Notes under the pieces: model-generated
Told to the model about the DNA's origin: nothing
The model's database searches: none
The model's input: the letters and a program-made list of their open reading frames with translations, nothing else
In this document: one piece after another, positions 49,168 through 57,591 of the stretch
How the letters are laid out: each line of letters starts with the position of its first letter
How positions within the stretch are numbered: the stretch's first letter is position 1
Made by a program: the position numbers and the translations under genes
Source of the DNA: Microbacterium sp. 8M
Lineage (GTDB): Bacteria > Actinomycetota > Actinomycetes > Actinomycetales > Microbacteriaceae
Reading direction: 5' to 3'
Length of the DNA stretch: 64,000 bases
Assembly (NCBI RefSeq): GCF_902506375.1
Contig: NZ_LR733284.1
Location: 3,509,771 to 3,573,770 of the forward strand

Positions 49168-50498
49168 CGGGTCTCCTTCTGCGGATCCGCACCGGATCCG
49201 TCCTCCGTGCGGGATCGACCTTCCACCGGGGCACCTTCGGCGACGCCGGATCCGTCCTCCATGCGGGATCCGTCCGCGCCGTCGGCGCTCCTCGGGAACA
49301 CCAGCGTCACCGTCGTGCCCTCTCCCGGCGCGCTCTCCACCTGCAGCTCGCCGCCGAGCTGCGCGATGCGCTCGGCCATGCCGCGGATCCCCTGACCGCG
49401 GCCGGATGCACGCCGCTGCGCCGCGCGGGCCCTCATCGCCGCGGGCCGGGCGTCGAAGCCGACGCCGTCGTCGCGGATGTCCAGGCGCAGCTCGTCCGGT
49501 TGCGCCGTGAGGCTCACCACCGCCCGCGTTGCGCGGGCGTGCTCGGTCACGTTCGCGAGCGCGCCGCGCACGGTGCGGATGATCGCCGACGCCACCGGCA
49601 ACGGCACCTCGGTGGCCGTTCCGTGGCTGGCGAACTGCACGTCCACACCGCGGCCGGAGGCCTCCTCGACCACGCGCGCGAGCGCGGCGGGCAGGGATCC
49701 GGCGGCGCCCTCGAGCTCACCCGGCGCGAGGTCGCGCACCACCCGGCGCACCTCTTCCAGGGCCGAACGCGCCGTGCCGGCGGCGGAGCGCACCTGGGCA
49801 CGGGCCACGTCGGGGCGACGCTCCCAGCCCTGCTCCGACGCCTGCAGCAGGAGGTTGATACTGGACAGGTCCTGACCGACGGAGTCGTGGATCTCGCGGG
49901 ACAGGCGGGCCCTCTCGGCGAGCGCCCCGGCGCGGTGCTGCGCCGCAGACAGGTCCGCCTGCGTCGCCGTGAGCTCGTCCACGAGCTGCTGCCGGGCGCG
50001 GGCCTCGCGGTCGAGGGCACGGTAGGCGACGATCGTGGCGAACGCGATGCCGATCGGTCCCGCGACGAGCGTCGGGTCGAACAGCGCCGCGAGCCGCAGC
50101 TCGGCGGCGATCACGACCGCCGTCATCGTGGCGATCACCGCCGTCGCCGGCCAGAACGGCAGGATCTGCAGCACGCCGAAGGCGAGGGGCACGGCGCACC
50201 ACGCGAACGACGGAGCGATCAGGGTGAGCACGGCCCAGAGCGCGCACACCACGAGGGTCCACACCGCGGGCCACGCACCGCGGCGCGGCACCACGCCCTG
50301 CAGCACGGCGGCCCCGACCAGCACCGCGGCGCCCGCCATCACGGCGATCGCGTTCTCCCCCTCGCCGTGGCGCAGGAGGTACCGGATGGCGCTGACCACG
50401 ATGAGGGCGATGAGCACGACCTGCAGCGCCCGCCCGAAGCGCACCGGGGCGAGGATGCCGCGTGCGCCGTCGCTCGCGCCCTGCCCCGCCTCGTCCAT
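49164..50498 (-). CDS. sensor histidine kinase (NarL-partner, HisKA_3 type)
   Basis: 444-aa membrane kinase. About five or six helices in the first 165 residues without a large extracytoplasmic domain, so it probably senses a membrane or intramembrane signal (LiaS/DesK-like). H box REIHDSVGQDLSSINLLLQ (His about 201), coiled-coil dimerisation before it, and a HATPase with LRLDIRDDGVGF and GQGIRGMAERIAQLGG (about 330-400). The C-terminal tail is Asp/Gly/Ser-rich. ATG 50498 is leaderless-type. Confidence 0.93.
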   Translation of the reverse strand: MDEAGQGASDGARGILAPVRFGRALQVVLIALIVVSAIRYLLRHGEGENAIAVMAGAAVLVGAAVLQGVVPRRGAWPAVWTLVVCALWAVLTLIAPSFAWCAVPLAFGVLQILPFWPATAVIATMTAVVIAAELRLAALFDPTLVAGPIGIAFATIVAYRALDREARARQQLVDELTATQADLSAAQHRAGALAERARLSREIHDSVGQDLSSINLLLQASEQGWERRPDVARAQVRSAAGTARSALEEVRRVVRDLAPGELEGAAGSLPAALARVVEEASGRGVDVQFASHGTATEVPLPVASAIIRTVRGALANVTEHARATRAVVSLTAQPDELRLDIRDDGVGFDARPAAMRARAAQRRASGRGQGIRGMAERIAQLGGELQVESAPGEGTTVTLVFPRSADGADGSRMEDGSGVAEGAPVEGRSRTEDGSGADPQKETR

Positions 50499-50504
50499 GG
50501 CCTC

Positions 50505-50510
50505 AGCCTA
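50505..50510 (-). promoter_or_regulatory. -10 box (TAGGCT), leaderless histidine kinase start
   Basis: TAGGCT on the minus strand, 6 nt, ATG 50498. Confidence 0.6.
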
Positions 50511-50683
50511 GGCAGCCCGGATCCGGACCCGCATCATCCGATCGGCCAGGATCCGCGCCGCCGGATGCGCGGCGAGGATCCCGCTCGGGAGGCTGACCGT
50601 TCTCAGGACGATCTGCGCGTGTTCACGGCCGCACGGCGGACCCGCACGCCTGGCACCGAATTCCTCCTAAGAACCGTCACCCG

Positions 50684-51727
50684 TCAGGCGGAGCCGCGCA
50701 CCACCAGCTCGGTGCCGAGGATCGTGCGCCGTGGCGGAGCGGATCCGGTGAGCCGGTCGATGAGCACGCCGGCGAGCGCCTCTCCCTGCGCATGCATGGG
50801 CTGTCGGACCGTCGTGAGCGCCGGGTCGGTCGACAGCGCCACCGTGGAGTCGTCGAAGCCGACGATCGCGACGTCCTCGGGCACCCGCACGCCCGCGCCA
50901 CGGAGGGTGCGCAGCACGCCGCGGGCCATGAGGTCGCTCGCCGCGAAGACCGCATCGGGCAGCACGCCGCCCGGCTCTGCCGCGCGGGCCAGCAGCTCCT
51001 GGGCCGCACGCGCGCCGCTCGCCTCGGAGTAGTCGCCGGCGAGCTCGGCGAACGGGGCGAGGCCCGCCGCGGCGAGCCCGTCCCGGAACCCGGCGAGGCG
51101 GTCCACCGCCCCCGCCATCGACAGCGGCCCGGTCACCGTCGCGATCCGGCGCCGCCCGGTGGCGACCAGGTGCGCGACGCCCTGCCGGGCGCCGGCCACG
51201 TTGTCCACGTCCACGAACCAGTCGTCGTCCCGGCCGTTGGCGCGCCGCCCGCCGAACACGACGGGAACGGCCTCGACGATGCGGTCCACGAACGCGTCGC
51301 TGTTGTGGTGCGACAGGATGATCGCGCCGTCCACTCCGCCGTTGCGCACGAAGCCGGTCATCCGCCCGCCGGGGTCGTCGCTCGCGATGAGGAGGTTGAG
51401 GATGTAGTCGGAGCGCGCGATCCGGTCGCCGATGCCCGCGACGACGGCGCCGAAATAGGGATCCCCGAAGAAGCGCCGGGTGTCCTCCGGCACCACCAGC
51501 GCGATCGCGTGCGTCTGCCGCAGCGCGAGCGAGCGCGCCGCCCGATTGGGCACATAGCCGAGGCGCGCGATGGCGTCCTGCACGGCGGCGAGCGCCTCGG
51601 GGCTCACCGCGGTCGATCCGTTCACCACGCGGGACACGGTCGACCGGGACACCCCCGCGGCGGTGGCGACCTCCTCGATCGTCGCGCGGGGTGCGCGGAG
51701 CGGATCCGGATCCGTCGTCCCGGCCAT
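50684..51727 (-). CDS. LacI-family regulator, CebR-like
   Basis: 347-aa repressor. HTH TIEEVATAAGVSRSTVSRVV (about 16-35), hinge NRAARSLALRQTH, effector domain with VPEDVAIVGFDDSTVALSTDP and LTTVRQPMHAQG. It follows the GH1 beta-glucosidase by 4 nt on the same strand, and the operon promoter carries the exact 14-bp palindrome known from Streptomyces CebR, so cello-oligosaccharides are the likely inducer. Confidence 0.92.
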   Translation of the reverse strand: MAGTTDPDPLRAPRATIEEVATAAGVSRSTVSRVVNGSTAVSPEALAAVQDAIARLGYVPNRAARSLALRQTHAIALVVPEDTRRFFGDPYFGAVVAGIGDRIARSDYILNLLIASDDPGGRMTGFVRNGGVDGAIILSHHNSDAFVDRIVEAVPVVFGGRRANGRDDDWFVDVDNVAGARQGVAHLVATGRRRIATVTGPLSMAGAVDRLAGFRDGLAAAGLAPFAELAGDYSEASGARAAQELLARAAEPGGVLPDAVFAASDLMARGVLRTLRGAGVRVPEDVAIVGFDDSTVALSTDPALTTVRQPMHAQGEALAGVLIDRLTGSAPPRRTILGTELVVRGSA

Positions 51728-51731
51728 GAGC

Positions 51732-53192
51732 TCAGACCGCCCGTGCGGCGATGATCCGCGCGTACTCCCGGCCGGAGTCCTTCACCGTGCGCTGCTGGGT
51801 GCCGTAGTCCACCCGCACGATCCCGAACCGCTTGTCGTAGCCCCAGGCCCACTCGTAGTTGTCGAGCAGCGACCACGCGAAGTACCCGCGCACGTCCACG
51901 CCCTCGTCGATCGCGTCGTACACGGCCGCGATGTGCTCGCGCAGGAACATGGCGCGCTCGGCGTCGTGCACCTGTCCGTCCTCGACCACATCGTCGTAGG
52001 CCGCGCCGTTCTCGGTGACGTAGAGCGGCAGACCCGGCGCGTACTCGGCGCCGAGGCGGCGCAGCAGACGGGTGAGCCCCTCGGGCTGCACCTCCCAGTC
52101 CATGCCGGTGCGGGGCAGCCCGCGCTCGACCCAGTGCACGTCGTCGGCAGCGGGGAACGGCGAGCGCGTGCGCCGTACGGTCACCCCGTCGCCGCCGCCG
52201 TCGTGCGGGGTGCCCTCACTGCCCGGCTGGGGCGTGCCGGAGAGCAGCTCGCCGTGGTAGTAGTTGACGCCCAGGCAGTCCAGGGGCGTGGCGATCGTGT
52301 CGTGGTCGCCGTCGTGGATCGCCGCGGCCCAGCGCCGCACGGCCACCGGATCCACTTCGCGGATGTCCGCGACGACGTCGGCCGGGTAGGCGCCGCGCAG
52401 CAGCGGATCCAGGAACCAGCGGTTGAACTGGCCGTCGATGCGCCGCGCCGCATCGGCGTCCGCGGGGTCGCGCGGATCGGCCGGATCCGCGACCGTGAGG
52501 TTGAGCGTGATGCCCAGGTCCAGCTGGGGATCCCGCTCGCGCAGCGCCTGGACCGTGCGGCCGTGCGCGAGCAGCAGGTGGTGCGCGGCGAGCATGCCGT
52601 CCTCGATGCTGACCCGCCCTGGCGCGTGCACGCCCGCCGTGTACGACAGGAACGAGGAGCACCACGGCTCGTTCAGCGTGGTCCAGTGCTTCACCCGGTC
52701 GCCGAGCACGTCATGCACGCTGAGCGCGTACTCGACGAACCGGTCCACGGTGTCGCGAGACGTCCACCCGCCCTTCTCCTCGAGCGCCTGGGGGAGGTCC
52801 CAGTGGTACAGCGTCAGCCAGGGCACGATCCCATGGCCGTCCGCGTCCTTCGCGAGCAGCTCGTCGACGAGACGGTCGTAGAACGCCAGGCCCGCCGGAT
52901 TCACCGCGCCGCCGTCGGGCCGCACCCGGGCCCAGGAGGTGGAGAAGCGGTACACCTGAAGGCCGAGCTCGCGCATCAGCCGCACATCGTCGGGATAACG
53001 GTGGTAGTGGTCGCAGGCCACATCGCCGGTGTCGCCGTTCTGCACCGCGCCCGGCACGCGCGCGAACGCGTCCCAGATCGAGGCGGTGCGGCCGTCCTCG
53101 AAGGCGGCGCCCTCGATCTGGTAGGCGGCTGTGGCCGCGCCGAACAGGAAGCCGTCGGGGAACCGGCGGGCGGACTCATCCACGGTGCTCAT
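51732..53192 (-). CDS. GH1 beta-glucosidase
   Basis: 486-aa cytoplasmic enzyme of glycoside hydrolase family 1. FPDGFLFGAATAAYQIEG near the start, acid/base Glu in TLNEPWC (about 174), nucleophile Glu in LYVTENGAAY (about 393), and WSLLDNYEWAWGYDKRFG near the end. It hydrolyses cellobiose or other beta-glucosides. ATG 53192 with GAAGGAG; a longer reading to 53249 is less likely. First gene of an operon with its LacI regulator. Confidence 0.95.
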   Translation of the reverse strand: MSTVDESARRFPDGFLFGAATAAYQIEGAAFEDGRTASIWDAFARVPGAVQNGDTGDVACDHYHRYPDDVRLMRELGLQVYRFSTSWARVRPDGGAVNPAGLAFYDRLVDELLAKDADGHGIVPWLTLYHWDLPQALEEKGGWTSRDTVDRFVEYALSVHDVLGDRVKHWTTLNEPWCSSFLSYTAGVHAPGRVSIEDGMLAAHHLLLAHGRTVQALRERDPQLDLGITLNLTVADPADPRDPADADAARRIDGQFNRWFLDPLLRGAYPADVVADIREVDPVAVRRWAAAIHDGDHDTIATPLDCLGVNYYHGELLSGTPQPGSEGTPHDGGGDGVTVRRTRSPFPAADDVHWVERGLPRTGMDWEVQPEGLTRLLRRLGAEYAPGLPLYVTENGAAYDDVVEDGQVHDAERAMFLREHIAAVYDAIDEGVDVRGYFAWSLLDNYEWAWGYDKRFGIVRVDYGTQQRTVKDSGREYARIIAARAV

Positions 53193-53256
53193 GCGGGTGG
53201 TTGCTCCTTCGCGGTGGCGGCGCGGCGCATCGGACGGGGGTCCGCGCATCCCGGAC

Positions 53257-53286
53257 AGGCTATGGGAGCGCTCCCACAGCTGTCAA
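53257..53286 (-). promoter_or_regulatory. GH1/lacI promoter with CebR-type operator in the spacer
   Basis: Minus strand: -35 TTGACA (53281-53286), 18-nt spacer, -10 TAGCCT (53257-53262). The spacer contains TGGGAGCGCTCCCA (53263-53276), identical to the CebR consensus for cellobiose/cellotriose genes in Streptomyces. Bound repressor would block the polymerase directly. Confidence 0.85.
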
Positions 53287-53309
53287 CAGCCGGGCGCGCG
53301 GATGACGCG

Positions 53310-53315
53310 TACCCT
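53310..53315 (+). promoter_or_regulatory. -10 box (TACCCT), leaderless apt start
   Basis: TACCCT, 6 nt, GTG 53322. Confidence 0.55.
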
Positions 53316-53321
53316 GGTCCG

Positions 53322-53843
53322 GTGACCTCCTCGCCCGCGCTCGTCCGCGCCGAATCGCTCATCCGCTCCGTGCCCGACTACCCTCAGCCGGGCATCCTGT
53401 TCCGCGACATCACGCCTCTGCTGGCCGACCGCGAGGCGCTGCAGGCGACGACCGAGGCGCTCGTCGCCCCGTTCCGCGGCGCGTTCGACGTGGTCGCGGG
53501 CATCGAAGCACGCGGATTCATCCTCGCCGGGGCCGCCGCGATCGAGGCGGGATCCGGGTTCGTGCCGATCCGCAAGGCCGGCAAGCTGCCGCTCCCCGCC
53601 GCTGCGGTCGACTACGCGCTGGAGTACGGCACCGCGACGATCGAGATGCACGAGGATCTGCCCGCCGGATCCCGGATCCTGCTCATCGACGACGTGCTCG
53701 CCACCGGCGGCACCCTCGCCGCCGGCCGGCGCATCGTGGAGCAGCTCGGCTACACGGTCGCGGGGATCTCGGTGCTCTTCGAGATCGACGGTCTCGGCGG
53801 ACGCGACGTGGTCGGCGACGTGCACACCGTGTTCCGCAGCTGA
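53322..53843 (+). CDS. apt: adenine phosphoribosyltransferase
   Basis: 173-aa salvage enzyme converting adenine and PRPP to AMP. IRSVPDYPQPGILFRDITPLL is typical of the family start, GIEARGFILAG the purine site, and RILLIDDVLATGGTL (about 122-136) the PRPP loop. GTG start from the leaderless promoter. Convergent with the MerR gene downstream. Confidence 0.95.
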   Translation: MTSSPALVRAESLIRSVPDYPQPGILFRDITPLLADREALQATTEALVAPFRGAFDVVAGIEARGFILAGAAAIEAGSGFVPIRKAGKLPLPAAAVDYALEYGTATIEMHEDLPAGSRILLIDDVLATGGTLAAGRRIVEQLGYTVAGISVLFEIDGLGGRDVVGDVHTVFRS

Positions 53844-53869
53844 GCGGAGCCGTCCGGCACCCCGATCGC

Positions 53870-54520
53870 TCACACCCCTCCGGCGCCTGGCGCACCGGCG
53901 CCCTCGCCGGACATGCGGCGCACGGCCGCCGAGGTGTGCGCGAGCTGGTTGAGCGCCGCGAACATGCGGTTCTGGGTCGCGGCGCCGATGAGGAGGTTCC
54001 GCGCCATCACGTCGAGGGTCGCGTCGGGCCGGATGCTGTCGATGTCGCCGTCCGCCAGCGGCGCCAGTCCTCGCGCATACTCGGCGAGCTGATCCAGCTC
54101 GTAGACGAAGCCGCCGCGGGCCGAGGCCGCGAGCGCCGCAGCCAGCGCCCGCGCGGCGACGCTGTCGACCTGCGGCCAGCCCGCACGCCGGATGAGCTCG
54201 TCCACCTGCTGCGCGAACCACGTCGGCGGCTCCTCGTCTGCGGCCAGGCCGGTCGCGATGAGCTGGCAGGCCTGCATCACGTCGACCACCGGCGTGCCGG
54301 GCGCATCGATCAGGGCGGTGAGCGCGCGGACCCGCTCGATCGACGCGTCGAACTCCGTGCGCATGGTCTGGATCAGCGCCACGCGTTCGACGTGCCGCTC
54401 GTCGTACACAGCCGTGGTCTGATTGCGCAGACGACCCGGCGGCAGCACGCCCTCGCGGATCCAGTACTTGATCGCGGCCTTCGAGGCGCCCGTGCGCTGC
54501 GCGAGCTCCGCGAGCTTCAT
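53870..54520 (-). CDS. MerR-family transcriptional regulator
   Basis: 216-aa protein. MerR winged helix at residues 1-55 (MKLAELAQRTGASKAAIKYW, then GVLPPGRLRNQTTAVYDE), then a long helical domain without Cys, so not a metal or thiol sensor of the classical type. ATG 54520 with GGGAGG. Divergent from a DUF2306 membrane protein; a 9-bp inverted repeat lies between and is the likely joint operator. Confidence 0.85.
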   Translation of the reverse strand: MKLAELAQRTGASKAAIKYWIREGVLPPGRLRNQTTAVYDERHVERVALIQTMRTEFDASIERVRALTALIDAPGTPVVDVMQACQLIATGLAADEEPPTWFAQQVDELIRRAGWPQVDSVAARALAAALAASARGGFVYELDQLAEYARGLAPLADGDIDSIRPDATLDVMARNLLIGAATQNRMFAALNQLAHTSAAVRRMSGEGAGAPGAGGV

Positions 54521-54546
54521 GCTGCCTCCCTGCCGTGGACGATTGG

Positions 54547-54576
54547 ATCCTGGATCCCGCATCCGCTATCCAGGAT
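54547..54576. promoter_or_regulatory. inverted repeat between the MerR gene and DUF2306 gene
   Basis: ATCCTGGAT (54547-54555) and ATCCAGGAT (54568-54576), perfect 9-bp arms with 12 nt between; a second, inner dyad CCGCATCC/GGATGCGG (54557-54564/54573-54580) overlaps it. Confidence 0.6.
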
Positions 54577-54597
54577 GCGGTCGCGTGCCCGCGAACC

Positions 54598-54603
54598 TAC
54601 CGT
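54598..54603 (+). promoter_or_regulatory. -10 box (TACCGT), leaderless DUF2306 gene
   Basis: TACCGT, 6 nt, ATG 54610. Confidence 0.6.
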
Positions 54604-54609
54604 GTGCGC

Positions 54610-55185
54610 ATGGACATCCTGCAGATCTCCCTCATCAGCATCCACGCTGTGGCGGCGAGCTTCGTGATCCTGCTCGGCCCGGTCAACTTCCTTCGCCGTC
54701 GCAAGGACGTGCGGCACAGGATCCTGGGGCGCACGTTCGCGCTCATGATGTACTTCGTGTGCGTGTCCGGCATGTTCATCTACACGATCGGCGGGTTCAC
54801 GCTGTTCCACGCGCTGGCGATCTTCACGTTCACCACGACCACGATCGGGATCATCGCCATCCGCCGGCGCAACGTGCCGCTGCACCGCGGCATGATGATC
54901 GGATCCTGGGCCGGCACGGTGACGGCAGGGGCGTTCGCGGCGTTCGTCCCGGGGCGGCGGATCCCCACTCTCGCCGTCGAGGACCCTGCGCTGCTGTGGG
55001 CGATCGTCGCGGGCGTCGTGCTCGGCGCGACGCTGGTGGTGGCGCTCATCCTGCGTGCGCCGCTGCGCCCCCGGCCGGCAGAGTCCGCGAGGCCCGCCGT
55101 CGCCACGGGCGGGGCCGACGGCCTCGCCGCGGACCGCGTGACGGAGACTCCGGCCGCGGCCGGAGGCCACGCGACCGCACGATAG
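54610..55185 (+). CDS. DUF2306-family membrane protein
   Basis: 191-aa protein with four to five membrane helices between residues 5 and 160 and conserved His/Arg in [39 protein letters not shown] and [14 protein letters not shown]. These fit the DUF2306 family, of unknown function. The C-terminal 35 residues are hydrophilic. Expression is probably governed by the divergent MerR protein. Possible role in the membrane as a cytochrome-b-like protein is only a guess from the paired His. Confidence 0.75.
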   Translation: MDILQISLISIHAVAASFVILLGPVNFLRRRKDVRHRILGRTFALMMYFVCVSGMFIYTIGGFTLFHALAIFTFTTTTIGIIAIRRRNVPLHRGMMIGSWAGTVTAGAFAAFVPGRRIPTLAVEDPALLWAIVAGVVLGATLVVALILRAPLRPRPAESARPAVATGGADGLAADRVTETPAAAGGHATAR

Positions 55186-55223
55186 ACTGAGCGTGCCCCC
55201 GCCCGCGACTCCCGGAGCCGTTC

Positions 55224-55468
55224 ATGCCCACCATCGTCGTCGACGTCATGCCCAAGTCCGAACTGCTCGACCCGCAGGGGAAGGCCGTCTCGGGAGCGTT
55301 CGCCCGCACCGGCGTGACCGCGTTCAGCGACGTCCGCATCGGCAAGCGCTTCGAGCTCACCGTCGACGGCGAGGTCACCGACGACGTGCTCGCCGAGGCC
55401 CGCCGGGTCGCCGAAGAGGTGCTCTCCAACTCCGTGATCGAGAACGTCGTGGGCGTCGAGGTCGCGGA

Positions 55469-55472
<4 letters not shown>
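55224..55472 (+). CDS. purS: phosphoribosylformylglycinamidine synthase subunit PurS
   Basis: 82-aa small subunit that bridges PurQ and PurL in the FGAM synthase complex. Contains [18 protein letters not shown] and [15 protein letters not shown], typical of PurS. Overlaps purQ by 4 nt. The large subunit purL does not follow, so it must lie elsewhere. Confidence 0.95.
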
Positions 55473-56176
<704 letters not shown>

Positions 56177-56242
56177 TCCCTCCGGCGCCCGCGCGGGTGA
56201 CCCCGCCGCCTCGCCGCGCTTCGCCCGCCTCGCCGCGACGGA

Positions 56243-56311
56243 TGCAGGATCCCGCGACACCCGCACGTCCGGATCCGCGATTCCGTCGTGCAGGCGTGAC
56301 GCGATCCTGCA
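56243..56311. repeat. 9-bp inverted repeat in the gap after purQ
   Basis: TGCAGGATC (56243-56251) and GATCCTGCA (56303-56311) are complementary over a 51-nt gap. The 227-bp gap holds nothing else I can name. Confidence 0.4.
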
Positions 56312-56403
56312 AACGTCGCGTCCTGAGACGCTGCTCCGGATCCGTTGCACCGCACCCCGCCCCGGTCTACCGTCGAATCGGACGCCGCGGCGAGGAGGAT
56401 CCC

Positions 56404-56991
56404 ATGGGCCGGTTCGTGTACTGGATGAACGTGTCGCTGGATCTGCGGATCGAGGCCGTGCCCGGTGAGGACGGCGGCGGCGACTGGATGCGGATCGGCG
56501 AGCCGCTGCACCGCGAATTCAACCGGCGTGCGAGCGACCTCGCGCTCATGGTGCAGGGCCGGCGCGTGTTCGAGATCATGGAGGACTTCTGGCCTGCGGC
56601 GCGGGACGACGCCTCGCTGCCCGCGTACATGCAGGAGTACGGCGCGATCTGGACCGACAAGCCCAAGATCCTCATCTCGCGCACCCGCACGGAGGCGCCG
56701 TACAACACCCGCGTGATCGGCGACGACGCACTCCCCCGGCTCGCCGAGGTGCGGGCCGAGACCGAGGGCGACATCGGCGTCGGCGGGGCGACGATCGCCA
56801 CGGCGCTGCTGGATGCCGGCCTGCTCGACGAGCTGCTGCTGTTCACGCATCCGGCGATCCTGGGATCCGGTAGGCCGCTGTTCGACGATCCGCGACCCGG
56901 CGAGACCCGTCCGCCCGTGGTGGTCGACCTGCTCGAGCAGGCGGCGTACGACGAGGGCGTCACCCTGCACCGCTACGCCGTGCGGCACTGA
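56404..56991 (+). CDS. dihydrofolate reductase-family protein (RibD C-terminal-like)
   Basis: 195-aa NADPH-dependent reductase fold. FVYWMNVSLDLRIEA opens the domain where typical members have SLDG, and GDIGVGGATIATALLDAGLLDEL near residue 125 is the RibD_C/DHFR-like dinucleotide region. Ends with VTLHRYAVRH as is common. Such proteins are often called dihydrofolate reductase family; activity and substrate are untested. GGAGGATCCC precedes the ATG. Confidence 0.82.
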   Translation: MGRFVYWMNVSLDLRIEAVPGEDGGGDWMRIGEPLHREFNRRASDLALMVQGRRVFEIMEDFWPAARDDASLPAYMQEYGAIWTDKPKILISRTRTEAPYNTRVIGDDALPRLAEVRAETEGDIGVGGATIATALLDAGLLDELLLFTHPAILGSGRPLFDDPRPGETRPPVVVDLLEQAAYDEGVTLHRYAVRH

Positions 56992-57055
56992 CCGGCGCGA
57001 CGAGCGGGGCGCGCGGGTGCACGCGGGTGGCGCGGGTGCACGCGGCGACCGGCGG

Positions 57056-57484
57056 TCAGCCGAGGGCGGGCGGCCAGACGCCGATGATGGCGGCCATCAC
57101 GATCGCGGTGACGAGCTCATGCGCGATGTTCAGCACGGTCAGGGAGCTGGGGCGCCCTTCGAACGCGTCGTGCGTGATGAACCGCGCCGCCGTGAAGCCC
57201 ATCCACAGGGTGATCGCCGTGACCAGCGCCGAGACGAAGAAGGATCCGCCGTAGAAGTGCCAGGCGATCACCGTGGCCCCGGCGAGCACCCACGCCGTGA
57301 GGAAGCTCACGATCACCGTCGCGATGATGGCCAGCACGGGGTTGCCCTTGGGGTGGTCGAGGTCCACGCCGGCCAACCGCGCCCAGCGGGTGCCGAGCAC
57401 ACCACGGGCGTACCAGATGGATCCGACGACCATGCTCGAGGCGGTCGCCAGCAGCACGGCCCAGTAATTGATCTCGGGAACCAT
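57056..57484 (-). CDS. DUF1761-family membrane protein
   Basis: 142-aa protein with four predicted helices. INYWAVLLATASSMVVGSIWY (split as helix 1) and the conserved GFTAARFITHDAFEGR fit DUF1761. ATG 57484 with GAGGAGG. Function unknown. A 16-nt direct repeat GCGCGGGTGCACGCGG lies just before its 3' end (about 57012-57050). Confidence 0.8.
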   Translation of the reverse strand: MVPEINYWAVLLATASSMVVGSIWYARGVLGTRWARLAGVDLDHPKGNPVLAIIATVIVSFLTAWVLAGATVIAWHFYGGSFFVSALVTAITLWMGFTAARFITHDAFEGRPSSLTVLNIAHELVTAIVMAAIIGVWPPALG

Positions 57485-57591
57485 CACAGCCTCCTCGCGT
57501 CGGTGCCGGACGCGCACGGCGCACCGGTGCGCTCAGAGTACCGCTGCGACCCGACGCCGCGAGGGAAGCGCGACGTCACCACGGTGAGCGG

